Source: an uncultured Granulosicoccaceae bacterium
GTDB taxonomy: Bacteria; Pseudomonadota; Gammaproteobacteria; Granulosicoccales; Granulosicoccaceae
NCBI GenBank assembly: GCA_938005265.1
Contig: CALLOA010000033.1
Span: 1 to 44,269, forward strand
DNA length: 44,269 nt
Direction of reading: 5' to 3'
Below the pieces are notes generated by a model. It worked only from the letters and a program-made list of their open reading frames with translations, was not told the DNA's origin and made no database searches. This document shows positions 36,317 through 44,269 of this stretch, in pieces (within the stretch, counting starts at the first letter, position 1; each line of letters begins with the position of its first letter). The position numbers and the translations under genes are program-made.

Positions 36317-36672
36317 ACTTGTCTCCGTGACGTTGAATTCACTGCAGATATTTAATTTCCTCTGCCTGAATACAAGTATCGGGGAACAATTCTTCAAAAC
36401 CTCGGCATATGTAACCACAACTTGGTGAATATTCACCTTTAGAAATGGGAAATATTGGCAACAATAGTCGGTTCGATAGCTTGCACCTGGCGCCGCACTT
36501 CATGTTTTCTATAAGAATTTAGGAAACAGTCAATTTAAGGTATTTAAAAAATACGTTTTTCCTTTTCAAAAATCTTTGTAACTCAGACACTAAGGTGGCC
36601 CCGACTCCCGTAATACGCCTTTGACGGCAATAGCGCTCCACACAATGAGGAATCGAAGTTAAACTGGCTTGT
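36317..36672. other. 356-bp divergent control region of the fasciclin and cyclase genes
   Basis: GGTGAATATTCACC (36424-36437) is a perfect 14-bp palindrome about 110 bp upstream of the fasciclin start and is a good candidate operator. GTATTT-n3-AAATAC (36540-36554) followed by G and five T residues is an A/T-rich, weak hairpin. No gene is supported. Confidence 0.5.
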
Positions 36673-39600
36673 ATGAGTGAAGCCGCCAATCCCTGCCCGC
36701 AGTGTTCCAAACCCAATCCACCATTCAATCGGTACTGTTTTGCCTGTGGCACGTCATTGGAAATTCAGTGTCTTCAGTGCAGCGAGAAAAACCCACAAAC
36801 CGCAAACTTTTGTGGACAGTGCGGTGGAGAGTTAGTCCAGCACCGAGGAATCAAGGAAAACGGAAATTCGGTCCCGGAAGCCAATTCAACAGCATTATCA
36901 AAACAAAAGGATTCAGTAAGAACCGGATCTGATGATCTGCTCGAGCGAATTCTCGAATCAAAGGAAAGTTTTGAAGGTGAGATAAAAACTATTTCAGTGT
37001 TATTTGCTGATCTTGTTAATTCAACGCAATTAATACAAAACCTGGGAGCGGAAGCAGCACTTGCTTGTCTTCAACCTGCGATCGACATTATGACCTCGGC
37101 TGTGGAGCGAAACGGTGGCCAGGTAAACCGAATTCAGGGTGACGGTATTATGGCTCTGTTTGGAGCTCCGCTTGCCTGCGAAGATCATGCCGTACGTGCT
37201 TGTCTGGCAGCGCTGGAAATGCAGAACAAAATCTCCCAGCTCGAATCCAATTCCTTCTCACTTCGCGTCGGGATGAATTCTGGTGAAGTAATCGTACGAA
37301 CCATTAAAAACAACTTAACTCTTGAGTATGAGGCTGATGGACCGTCCGTACATCTGGCTGCAAGAATGGAACAGAAGGCCCAGCCCGGTGAGATTATTTC
37401 TACGCGAGCCACGGCGGAACAAGTTAAGGGTCAAATCGAAGTTTTGGCCTTGGGCCCTTCCGCAGTAGAAGGTTGGGAAGAACCTGTACTGTTGTACAAA
37501 ATTCTAAGTGCCGTCACCCTGGCAAGTCGTTGGGAAATTCGTGCACGAAAAAGCCTGACACCTTATACGGGTCGTGAAGCTGAACTGGCTGTTCTATCCA
37601 ACGCTCACGCATTGGCTGCAGATGGACAGGGGCAGATTGTTTGCATTGATGGTGAAGCAGGCATGGGTAAATCAAGATTGGTTCACGAATTCCTGACAGG
37701 TCAGATAGGTAAGGATTGGCTGGTAAGAGTCATCGCCTCTCGTGTTGACAGACAATCGAGTCCATTCTGGCCAATCAAAACGTTAGCTCACGAGGTAGTT
37801 GCCACAGGTTCGGAAAATTCAACTACCGAGCCGGAACATAATTTGAAACGCTACCTTAAAGCGTTGCCAGACTCGTTGGCATCTGCAGGCCGTTCAATTG
37901 CCGCCTTGACAGATCACACAGACCTTGTTGAAAACTGGGAAACTCTCGAGCCAATGGAGCGTCGACAGATGCTAATCGATGGGTTTAAATCTCTGGTTCT
38001 GCACCGCGCCAGCCTGCAACCGCTGTTGCTGGTGTTCGAAGACCTGCATTGGATAGATTCAGAATCTGCTGCTGCACTGAGTGCATTAGTGACAAGTTTG
38101 CCAGGTGCCAGAATACTAATTGTTGCCAGCTATCGGCCTGATTTCAATGACCCCTGGCAGCAACATAGTTGGCAACACCAACTTCGGTTAAATGGTCTAA
38201 CCAAGTCGAACGCAAGCAAAATAGCTACATCTTTGCTTGGCACAGATGCTTCGCTTATTAGTCTTACTCAAGCGTTGATTGAACGTTCCGATGGCAACCC
38301 ACTGTTTACAGAAGAAATTATCAACGGCCTTATCGATTCAGGTCAACTCAAGGGAAGCCAAGGTGCCTATGTCTTGAGTTCACCTACGGCCCAGATAAAT
38401 ATTCCGGATTCAGTGCAAGCAGTGCTGGCAGCCAGGATTGATCAACTAGAACCTGATACAAAACGGGTCCTGCAATGCGCTTCCATCCTTGGACGATCAT
38501 TTACACACTCATTGCTAGCGCACGTGACAGAACTGTCGACAAATGATTTAACGTCTCACCTGGCCAGATTGGTACAAGCGGAATTTCTATTTGAGCGTGA
38601 ATCGCTGCCACGACTTGTTTATGTTTTTAAACATGCTCTAACGGAACACGTCGCGTACAACAGTTTATTGAAATCAGTCCGCACCGTACTTCATGCAAAA
38701 GCGCTGAGCGCGATAAAAATACTCTACGGTGATAACCAGAAGCATCAGTTAGCTGCAATGGCCCATCACGCATTTCTTGGCGAACAATGGGAAGAGGCTG
38801 TAACTTTTTTGCATAAAGCAGGGCTTGATGCGACAGCTCAATCAGCCTATGCCGGGGCCCGTGAACATTTACAAAACGCTATGCAGGCACTGGAACATCT
38901 ACCCGAGAATAAGAATAAAAAAACGCTGGCGTTACAGATTCGTCTCGACATCAGACCGGCGCTTGGAGCTAGTGGGGACTACGGCATAATTCTGCAACTG
39001 CTTGACGAAGCCGAGGCACTAGCTCGTAGCACCGCGGACACCGACAATCTCTCAACCGTACTTGCCGATAAAATTCATGTGCTATACCAGCGCGGCAATA
39101 TTGAAATGGCAATCTCGACAGGACAATCTGCGATTGCCACGCTGACTGCTGCAGATGAAAGGATTATGGCTCAAATCAATTCAAATCTGGCGCAAGCCTA
39201 CTTCTTTCGCGGAGATCTTGCCAGAGCACTAGCTAGTGTAGAACCCTTTGTCGATAAGTTGAATACTGATTGGAGACATGATCGAATCGGTAGTACAGCT
39301 ACCAGTTCAGTATTGTGGTTGTCCAACAGAGCTGGAATGCTAGCGGAATGTGGTCGTTTCCCATCTGCAGTTTCGTTGGCTCAACAAGTATTGGATATAG
39401 CTTCTGAAACACAACGACCGTTTGATATGGCACTTGCGGAGGGTTGGTATGGGTTCATCTTGTCAAGACAGGGAAAAACAAGTGATGCGATAAATCATCT
39501 ACGTTTGGCCTACTCAATTACAACCCAACATCAGCTAAAGTTCATGCAGATTTGGAATGGTTACTGGCTAGGCTTAGCGCTACTCAATACCACTGAAATT

Positions 39601-40032
39601 GAGGAAGTTATTCAATTGCAGACAGAAGCACTGAAAAGTTGTCAGCAGCTTGGCTTGGTATCGGTTGGCATACTTGCACGGGTTGCGCTAGCAAACGCTT
39701 TGAATTTAGCAAATCAACGGGAAAAAGCGTTTGCGGAGGCTCAAAAGAGCTTGAACCTGATTCAGAAAACAAATATGAATTGGGCAAAACCGGCAGCTTT
39801 GCGTTGTCGCGCAATATCGACATTGCATCAAAAATCAGATACACAGAACGATAGACCGTTATCAGACCTGCAAGAAGCTATCGACATCTGCGTGCAGCAA
39901 GGCACTTATCCGGAGCTTGCTAATTGCTATCAAGCCCAGGGTGAACACTATTGTTCGCTTGGACGGGTAAGTGAAGGGGAAAATGCCATGCAAAAGGCCG
40001 CTGAACTACGCCTTGAGATGAGTCAAATTTAG
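36673..40032 (+). CDS. zinc-ribbon, class III adenylate/guanylate cyclase, AAA ATPase and TPR protein
   Basis: A 1119-residue multidomain protein. Residues 1-55 hold a double zinc ribbon (CPQCSKPN, YCFACG, CLQCSEKN, FCGQCG). The class III cyclase domain begins at ISVLFADLVNSTQ (about 107-119, metal-binding Asp), followed by RIQGDGIMALFGAP (second Asp, about 152-165). GPSVHLAARMEQKAQPGEI has His where canonical enzymes have the transition-state Asn, though the Arg is kept; relatives in this AAA-cyclase family often have this. An STAND-like ATPase follows: Walker A GEAGMGKS (about 327-334), Walker B LLLVFEDLHWID (about 450-461). Alpha-helical TPR-like repeats run from about 680 to the end. Likely a large cytosolic signal sensor; cAMP synthesis is not certain. 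Confidence 0.9.
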   Translation: MSEAANPCPQCSKPNPPFNRYCFACGTSLEIQCLQCSEKNPQTANFCGQCGGELVQHRGIKENGNSVPEANSTALSKQKDSVRTGSDDLLERILESKESFEGEIKTISVLFADLVNSTQLIQNLGAEAALACLQPAIDIMTSAVERNGGQVNRIQGDGIMALFGAPLACEDHAVRACLAALEMQNKISQLESNSFSLRVGMNSGEVIVRTIKNNLTLEYEADGPSVHLAARMEQKAQPGEIISTRATAEQVKGQIEVLALGPSAVEGWEEPVLLYKILSAVTLASRWEIRARKSLTPYTGREAELAVLSNAHALAADGQGQIVCIDGEAGMGKSRLVHEFLTGQIGKDWLVRVIASRVDRQSSPFWPIKTLAHEVVATGSENSTTEPEHNLKRYLKALPDSLASAGRSIAALTDHTDLVENWETLEPMERRQMLIDGFKSLVLHRASLQPLLLVFEDLHWIDSESAAALSALVTSLPGARILIVASYRPDFNDPWQQHSWQHQLRLNGLTKSNASKIATSLLGTDASLISLTQALIERSDGNPLFTEEIINGLIDSGQLKGSQGAYVLSSPTAQINIPDSVQAVLAARIDQLEPDTKRVLQCASILGRSFTHSLLAHVTELSTNDLTSHLARLVQAEFLFERESLPRLVYVFKHALTEHVAYNSLLKSVRTVLHAKALSAIKILYGDNQKHQLAAMAHHAFLGEQWEEAVTFLHKAGLDATAQSAYAGAREHLQNAMQALEHLPENKNKKTLALQIRLDIRPALGASGDYGIILQLLDEAEALARSTADTDNLSTVLADKIHVLYQRGNIEMAISTGQSAIATLTAADERIMAQINSNLAQAYFFRGDLARALASVEPFVDKLNTDWRHDRIGSTATSSVLWLSNRAGMLAECGRFPSAVSLAQQVLDIASETQRPFDMALAEGWYGFILSRQGKTSDAINHLRLAYSITTQHQLKFMQIWNGYWLGLALLNTTEIEEVIQLQTEALKSCQQLGLVSVGILARVALANALNLANQREKAFAEAQKSLNLIQKTNMNWAKPAALRCRAISTLHQKSDTQNDRPLSDLQEAIDICVQQGTYPELANCYQAQGEHYCSLGRVSEGENAMQKAAELRLEMSQI

Positions 40033-40404
40033 TTTTGATTCGTATAAATACGTGTCTATACGGGTAGCACAGTTAGAGCATGATGCTGAGCCTACCACTT
40101 GGGGCATTATGTCGTGGGTCGAACGAATATCGTATACTGCTGAAGAAATAAGTTCCTTGGATACAAGACCCGTCCGTCAATCGCTGGATCGGCTGGCCGT
40201 CGCTCCATAATGTGGTATTTCTTCAACCGAGGAAGGCAAATAAATTTCCGACGACGATCAAATGCATAAACATGAGCTGGCATTAAAGATTATCGAGGCG
40301 GTTATTAAATTTAGCCCAATTACTTTTCGCAGCCATTCGTTTGGCCCGCGGCACCTTCTCCAGCACACTAGAACGCAGACTCAGATATTAAACGGAGCAA
40401 AACC
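40033..40404. other. 372-bp intergenic region upstream of the carbamoylase operon
   Basis: No gene is supported; a 74-codon frame at 40262 overlaps the carbamoylase start and has no signature. A CGTATA/TATACG inverted repeat lies at about 40050-40071 with no T-run. A promoter for the operon must lie here, but I cannot single out one. Confidence 0.35.
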
Positions 40405-41334
40405 ATGCGTGAACTCGTCACCGCCGCATTGCAAATGGGGCCCATCCAGAAAGCAGACAGTCGAGCCGATGTGGTCGCACGTATGATCGCACTGCTGGAA
40501 CAGGCACATCAGGCAAAAGCCACGTTTGCCGTGTTTCCCGAGCTTGCGCTTACTACGTTCTTTCCACGCTGGTACATGGAAGACCAGCCTGAAGTTGATC
40601 AATGGTTCGAAGCGCAGATGCCGGGGCCTGACACCGCACCACTATTCGAGCGTGCCCGTGAACTGAAGATTGCTATCAGCTTCGGTTATGCCGAACTCAC
40701 AGCAGAGGGGCAACACTTTAATACCTCTATTCTGACTAACCGTGAAGGCGAGATTATCGGTAAGTACCGCAAGATACATTTACCGGGGCACTCGGAATTC
40801 GATAGCGAGCGCGCGTTTCAACATCTGGAGAAACGCTACTTTTTACCGGGCGATCTCGGTTTTCCGGTGTGGCACAATCTGGGCGGCATTATGGGTATGC
40901 TGATCTGCAATGATCGTCGCTGGCCGGAGGCTTATCGGGTAATGGGATTGCAGGGAGTTGAAATGGTAACTCTCGGCTTCAATACCCCTTCAGTCAATTC
41001 ACAGATGGGCGATGAAGGCCCACAGGACCGTTTGTTTCATCACCGGCTAAGCTGTCAGTCCGGTGCCTATCAGAACTCGACCTGGGTGGTAGCGGTGGCC
41101 AAGGCCGGCATTGAAGACGGACATCCGATGATCGGTGGCTCATTGATTATTGACCCGAATGGCAAAATCGTCGCCGAGACGACAACCGAAGCCGATGAAA
41201 TGATTATTCATGCCTGTGATCTGGACGCATGCAACTTTGGCAAGACGACAATTTTTGATTTTAAACGCCACCGTCGCACCGAGCACTACAAGTTAATCAC
41301 CGAACGCACCGGTGCCAAACCCCCTGCTGCCTGA
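40405..41334 (+). CDS. N-carbamoyl-D-amino-acid hydrolase (nitrilase superfamily)
   Basis: A 309-residue nitrilase-superfamily enzyme that hydrolyses N-carbamoyl amino acids to the amino acid, CO2 and ammonia. The Glu-Lys-Cys triad is visible: FPELALTTFFPRWY (Glu46), KYRKIHLPG (Lys123) and ICNDRRWPE (Cys168). The surrounding HLEKRYFLPGDLGFPVW and GFNTPSVNSQM sequences are typical of D-carbamoylases. AACGGAG is placed 11 bp before the ATG. It is the first gene of an operon ending in a hydantoinase, consistent with ring opening followed by decarbamoylation. Stereospecificity is inference. Confidence 0.9.
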   Translation: MRELVTAALQMGPIQKADSRADVVARMIALLEQAHQAKATFAVFPELALTTFFPRWYMEDQPEVDQWFEAQMPGPDTAPLFERARELKIAISFGYAELTAEGQHFNTSILTNREGEIIGKYRKIHLPGHSEFDSERAFQHLEKRYFLPGDLGFPVWHNLGGIMGMLICNDRRWPEAYRVMGLQGVEMVTLGFNTPSVNSQMGDEGPQDRLFHHRLSCQSGAYQNSTWVVAVAKAGIEDGHPMIGGSLIIDPNGKIVAETTTEADEMIIHACDLDACNFGKTTIFDFKRHRRTEHYKLITERTGAKPPAA

Positions 41335-41951
41335 TGTTTGCCGATTTCGCCGAGCTGTCTGCACAGGAGCGCTACAAGCTGCTGATCGCAACAGTGATGC
41401 CGCGACCGGTTGCTCTGGTCACCACACTGAGCAGCAGCGGAGTAATAAACGCAGCGCCATTCAGTTTTTTTAATGTATTTTCAGAAGAGCCGGCACTGGC
41501 GATTCTGGGGCTGGAGTCACGACGCGACAACAACGGTTTAAAAGACACAACAAACAATCTAAAGGCAAACGGCGAACTGGTAATCAATCTTGTTGATCGC
41601 TCTATCGCCAAACCAATGGTTGACTGTGCAGCAGCATTATCACCAGAGGAAGACGAACTTGCTTTTGCAGGTTTGAGCACCTGCAGCTCGTATAAAGTCT
41701 CAGTACCCGGTATTGAAGAAGCACCGGTGCGACTGGAGTGCTCCTTGTTCGAGCTACGCCAAATCACACCTCGCAGACACTTGTGTATTGCCGAAGTTCT
41801 GGCTGTTTCAGCGCGGCACGGTATTATTGACCCGCATACACTGCGAGTCGACCTGAACGCCTACCGGCCTGTCGGCCGTCTAATGGGGCAAAGCTATGCG
41901 GAACTCGGTGAGATATTCGACCTCGCTATTCCGCCGGTACCGACAAAATAA
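41334..41951 (+). CDS. flavin reductase/FMN-binding split-barrel protein
   Basis: A 205-residue protein of the flavin-reductase-like split-barrel family. ATVMPRPVALVTTLSSSGVINAAPFSFFNVF (read in parts across residues 19-49) is the FMN-binding strand-loop, with AAPFSFF the signature. It starts in the stop of the preceding gene (TGATG), so it is translationally coupled. It may supply reduced flavin to a monooxygenase or act directly on an intermediate. No partner monooxygenase is visible here. Confidence 0.86.
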   Translation: MFADFAELSAQERYKLLIATVMPRPVALVTTLSSSGVINAAPFSFFNVFSEEPALAILGLESRRDNNGLKDTTNNLKANGELVINLVDRSIAKPMVDCAAALSPEEDELAFAGLSTCSSYKVSVPGIEEAPVRLECSLFELRQITPRRHLCIAEVLAVSARHGIIDPHTLRVDLNAYRPVGRLMGQSYAELGEIFDLAIPPVPTK

Positions 41952-41956
41952 ATCAA

Positions 41957-42886
41957 ATGAAACTGACAGAAAACGCAGCAGGCGTGTACATCATCTCGGC
42001 CACTCCCTTCACTGACCATGGTGAAATTGACTACGCCAGCGCCGATCGACTGGTGGAGTTTTATATTGAACGTGAAGTAACCGGTATGACCATACTGGGT
42101 ATGATGGGAGAAGCACCAAAGTTAGCTTCTGAAGAATCACTGGCTTTCATGCAGCATATGCTTAAGCGAGTCAATGGCCGGGTGCCGGTGATAGTCGGAG
42201 TTTCAAATGCAGGCTTGACCAATATCGCATCCCTCAGTCATCAGGCCATGGATCATGGTGCGGCCGGTGTCATGATTGCACCGGCCGGTGGGCTGGGCAC
42301 TGATGAAAAACTGTATGGTTACTTTGCCCAGTGCCTCGAAACTCTCGGTGCTGACGTGCCCGTATGTTATCAGGACTTTCCGCTCTCCACCGGCGTACAT
42401 TTGTCAGCGGATTTGTTTACCCGAATGGTCATGGACTTTGATCAGCTGGTGATGCTGAAACATGAAGACTGGCCGGGTTTAAATAAGCTCAGCAAAGTAC
42501 GCGCGGCCGGCGGTCGCCGGGTGTCGATCCTATGTGGCAACGGTGGCATCTTCCTGCCGGAAGAAATGGCGCGCGGTGCCGATGGCGCCATGACAGGTTT
42601 TGCTTATCCAGAGATGCTGGTGGACATTGTAAATCTATGCAATTCACAGCAATACGATGACGCCAGCGATGTGTTCGACACGTATCTGCCACTGGTGCGG
42701 TTGGAACAGCAACCCGGCGCAGGCCTTGCCATTCGCAAAGAGATTCTTAAACGCAGGGGTGCAATCAGTTGCAGTGTCACGCGCAAACCCGGGCCATCGC
42801 TCAGCACAGAAGATCACGCCGAAATCACACGATTGCTGGCACGGCTGGACAAGCGTCTGGCAGAACTTAAAACCAACCGAGGATAA
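41957..42886 (+). CDS. dihydrodipicolinate synthase (DapA) family lyase/aldolase
   Basis: A 309-residue class I aldolase-type TIM barrel of the DapA/NAL family, using a Schiff-base lysine. ATPFTDHGEIDYASADRLVEF (about 15-35), GMMGEAPKL (about 49-57), VCYQDFPLSTG (about 136-146, with the Tyr) and MLKHED (Lys168) are visible. The GTTGE loop of true DapA is here MMGEA, so a different keto acid is likely. It starts 5 bp after the flavin-reductase gene and precedes the hydantoinase by 3 bp. Probably a catabolic lyase rather than the lysine-pathway enzyme; substrate unknown. Confidence 0.86.
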   Translation: MKLTENAAGVYIISATPFTDHGEIDYASADRLVEFYIEREVTGMTILGMMGEAPKLASEESLAFMQHMLKRVNGRVPVIVGVSNAGLTNIASLSHQAMDHGAAGVMIAPAGGLGTDEKLYGYFAQCLETLGADVPVCYQDFPLSTGVHLSADLFTRMVMDFDQLVMLKHEDWPGLNKLSKVRAAGGRRVSILCGNGGIFLPEEMARGADGAMTGFAYPEMLVDIVNLCNSQQYDDASDVFDTYLPLVRLEQQPGAGLAIRKEILKRRGAISCSVTRKPGPSLSTEDHAEITRLLARLDKRLAELKTNRG

Positions 42887-42889
42887 ATC

Positions 42890-44269
42890 ATGGCGTTGTT
42901 CGATACTGTTATCAGCGGTGGTACCGTCGTAAACTCCTGTGCAACATTCACCGCCGACATTGGTATTCGCGATGGCAAAATTGCGGCACTGGGTACCGAC
43001 CTCGGTGAAGCAAAACAAAAAATAAATGCAACCGGCAAGTACGTGATGCCAGGCGGTATTGAAACTCACTGTCATATCGCTCAGGAATCTGCCACCGGCG
43101 CGATGACTTCCGATGACTACTACAGTGGCAGTGTTTCAGCCGCATTCGGTGGCAATACCACCATTGTGCCTTTTGCCGCCCAACATCGCGGACAGACCAT
43201 AAGTGATGTTGTGAAAACGTATGATGATCGCGCTGCACCGAAATCAGTACTCGACTATTCCTATCACCTTATCGTTACAGATCCAACAGACACAGCCATC
43301 AACGAAGAACTGCCGGCCGCGTTCGCACGTGGTATTACCTCATTCAAGGTATTCATGACGTACGACAAGATGATTGTCTCGGACGAACAGTTTCTCGATA
43401 TTCTGGTGATGGCGCGTGATAACGGCGGCCTGACCATGGTGCATGCAGAGAACAACGCCATGATCAAATGGATGGTCAAACGGCTTATCGACCGTGGCTA
43501 TGATGCACCGAAGTACCACGCAGTCAGCCATCCGGCAGCGTCAGAAGTCGAAGCAGTAAAGCGAGGTATTGCACTCGCATCATTTGTCGAGTCACCGCTG
43601 TTGTTCGTTCATATATCAACCGATGCCGGGGCGCGCGCTGTTGCAGACGCCCGCATGGACGGTCGCATGATCTTTGGCGAAACCTGCCCACAGTATATGT
43701 TTTTAACAGCCAACGATCTGAACCGTGAAGGTGCAGAAGGCGCGAAGTTCTGTTGTTCGCCACCGTTACGTAATACACAAACACAAACCGACATGTGGCG
43801 ACACCTCAACGCTGGCAGTCTGCAACTGTACTCATCCGACCACGCCCCCTATCGCTTCGATAAATCCGGAAAGCTTGCCGCAGGTAGTAACCCACCCTTT
43901 AATCGCATTGCCAACGGACTGCCCGGGATTGAAATGCGTGCGCCGTTATTGTTTTCTGAGGGCGTTAACAAAGGTCGCATCAGTCTGAACAACTTTGTCG
44001 CATTAACCGCCACCAATGCTGCACGTATCTTCGGCATGAACGACCGCAAGGGTGCCATTGCCATTGGCTACGACGCCGATATCGCTATCTGGGATTCGCA
44101 AAAGCAAACAACGGTCACTGCATCCGGCATGCACGACAATATGGATTACACACCTTTTGAAGGCATGGAATTAACAGGCTGGCCAATTACAGTGATTAAC
44201 CGTGGACGCGTTATTGTCGATGGCGGAGAGTTGAAAGCAAGCGCCGGTGATGGTGAGTTTATCGCCCGT
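42890..44269 (+). CDS. D-hydantoinase/dihydropyrimidinase, 3' end outside window
   Basis: Open for 460 codons to the window edge without a stop, so partial at the C-terminus, though nearly full length for the family (about 460-490). It is an amidohydrolase that opens hydantoin or dihydropyrimidine rings using two metals bridged by a carboxylated Lys. Ligands seen: H60 and H62 in GGIETHCHI, Lys153 in SFKVFMTY, His185 in VHAEN, His241 in FVHIST and Asp317 in SSDHAPY. It starts 3 bp after the DapA-family gene. Its N-carbamoyl product would be the substrate of the first gene of this operon. C-terminal motifs such as FEGMELTGWP are consistent. Hydantoinase and dihydropyrimidinase cannot be distinguished here. 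Confidence 0.92.
   Translation, partial: MALFDTVISGGTVVNSCATFTADIGIRDGKIAALGTDLGEAKQKINATGKYVMPGGIETHCHIAQESATGAMTSDDYYSGSVSAAFGGNTTIVPFAAQHRGQTISDVVKTYDDRAAPKSVLDYSYHLIVTDPTDTAINEELPAAFARGITSFKVFMTYDKMIVSDEQFLDILVMARDNGGLTMVHAENNAMIKWMVKRLIDRGYDAPKYHAVSHPAASEVEAVKRGIALASFVESPLLFVHISTDAGARAVADARMDGRMIFGETCPQYMFLTANDLNREGAEGAKFCCSPPLRNTQTQTDMWRHLNAGSLQLYSSDHAPYRFDKSGKLAAGSNPPFNRIANGLPGIEMRAPLLFSEGVNKGRISLNNFVALTATNAARIFGMNDRKGAIAIGYDADIAIWDSQKQTTVTASGMHDNMDYTPFEGMELTGWPITVINRGRVIVDGGELKASAGDGEFIAR

Overview
The window looks like chromosomal DNA of a Gram-negative proteobacterium with roughly balanced base composition. Signs of this are several signal peptides, a KefF/KefC-type pair, a MATE exporter and Crp-type regulation. 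The inositol genes resemble rhizobial (Moc/Iol-type) ones, while the Kef and GlmS neighbourhood is more gammaproteobacterial. A marine or environmental gammaproteobacterium is a reasonable guess, but nothing here settles the taxonomy. I see no tRNA, rRNA, CRISPR array, insertion sequence or phage gene.

Region 1 (1-12182) is a glycan-type locus. Four tightly packed glycosyltransferases (two paralogues of the COG4671/GT28-like type around two GT4 enzymes) end at an intrinsic terminator. A NodB-type polysaccharide deacetylase follows. Next comes a 1034-residue ABC-exporter-like protein whose Walker A, signature, Walker B and H-loop positions are all degenerate; it carries a large insertion and a C-terminal cyclic-nucleotide-binding-type domain. 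A secreted BNR-repeat plus ankyrin protein and an RDD-family membrane protein with a large extracytoplasmic domain lie beside it. The degenerate ABC protein in this setting is the best candidate for undescribed biology.

Region 2 (12267-26028) is an inositol uptake and catabolism locus. An ABC importer (binding protein, permease, ATPase) is divergent from a LacI-type regulator. An IolE/IolI-like TIM-barrel protein and a Gfo/Idh/MocA oxidoreductase are divergent from iolD-iolC-iolB-iolJ-iolG plus another oxidoreductase. A 14-bp LacI-type palindrome upstream of the importer and a near-identical copy upstream of iolD suggest one regulator for both. The binding-protein gene is followed by a strong terminator hairpin that should damp permease/ATPase expression. 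No iolA and no classical iolE are present.

Region 3 (26091-34512) holds a PEP-mutase/isocitrate-lyase superfamily enzyme, glmS with a small conserved-looking upstream gene, an FMN reductase, a KefF-KefC potassium efflux pair and a MATE exporter.

Region 4 (35008-40032) has a Crp/Fnr regulator, an exported fasciclin-domain protein and a very large zinc-ribbon/class III cyclase/AAA/TPR protein.

Region 5 (40405-44269) is a compact catabolic operon: N-carbamoyl-amino-acid hydrolase, flavin-reductase-like protein, DapA-family lyase/aldolase and a hydantoinase/dihydropyrimidinase that is still open at the window edge. It probably degrades a hydantoin, dihydropyrimidine or related cyclic amide.
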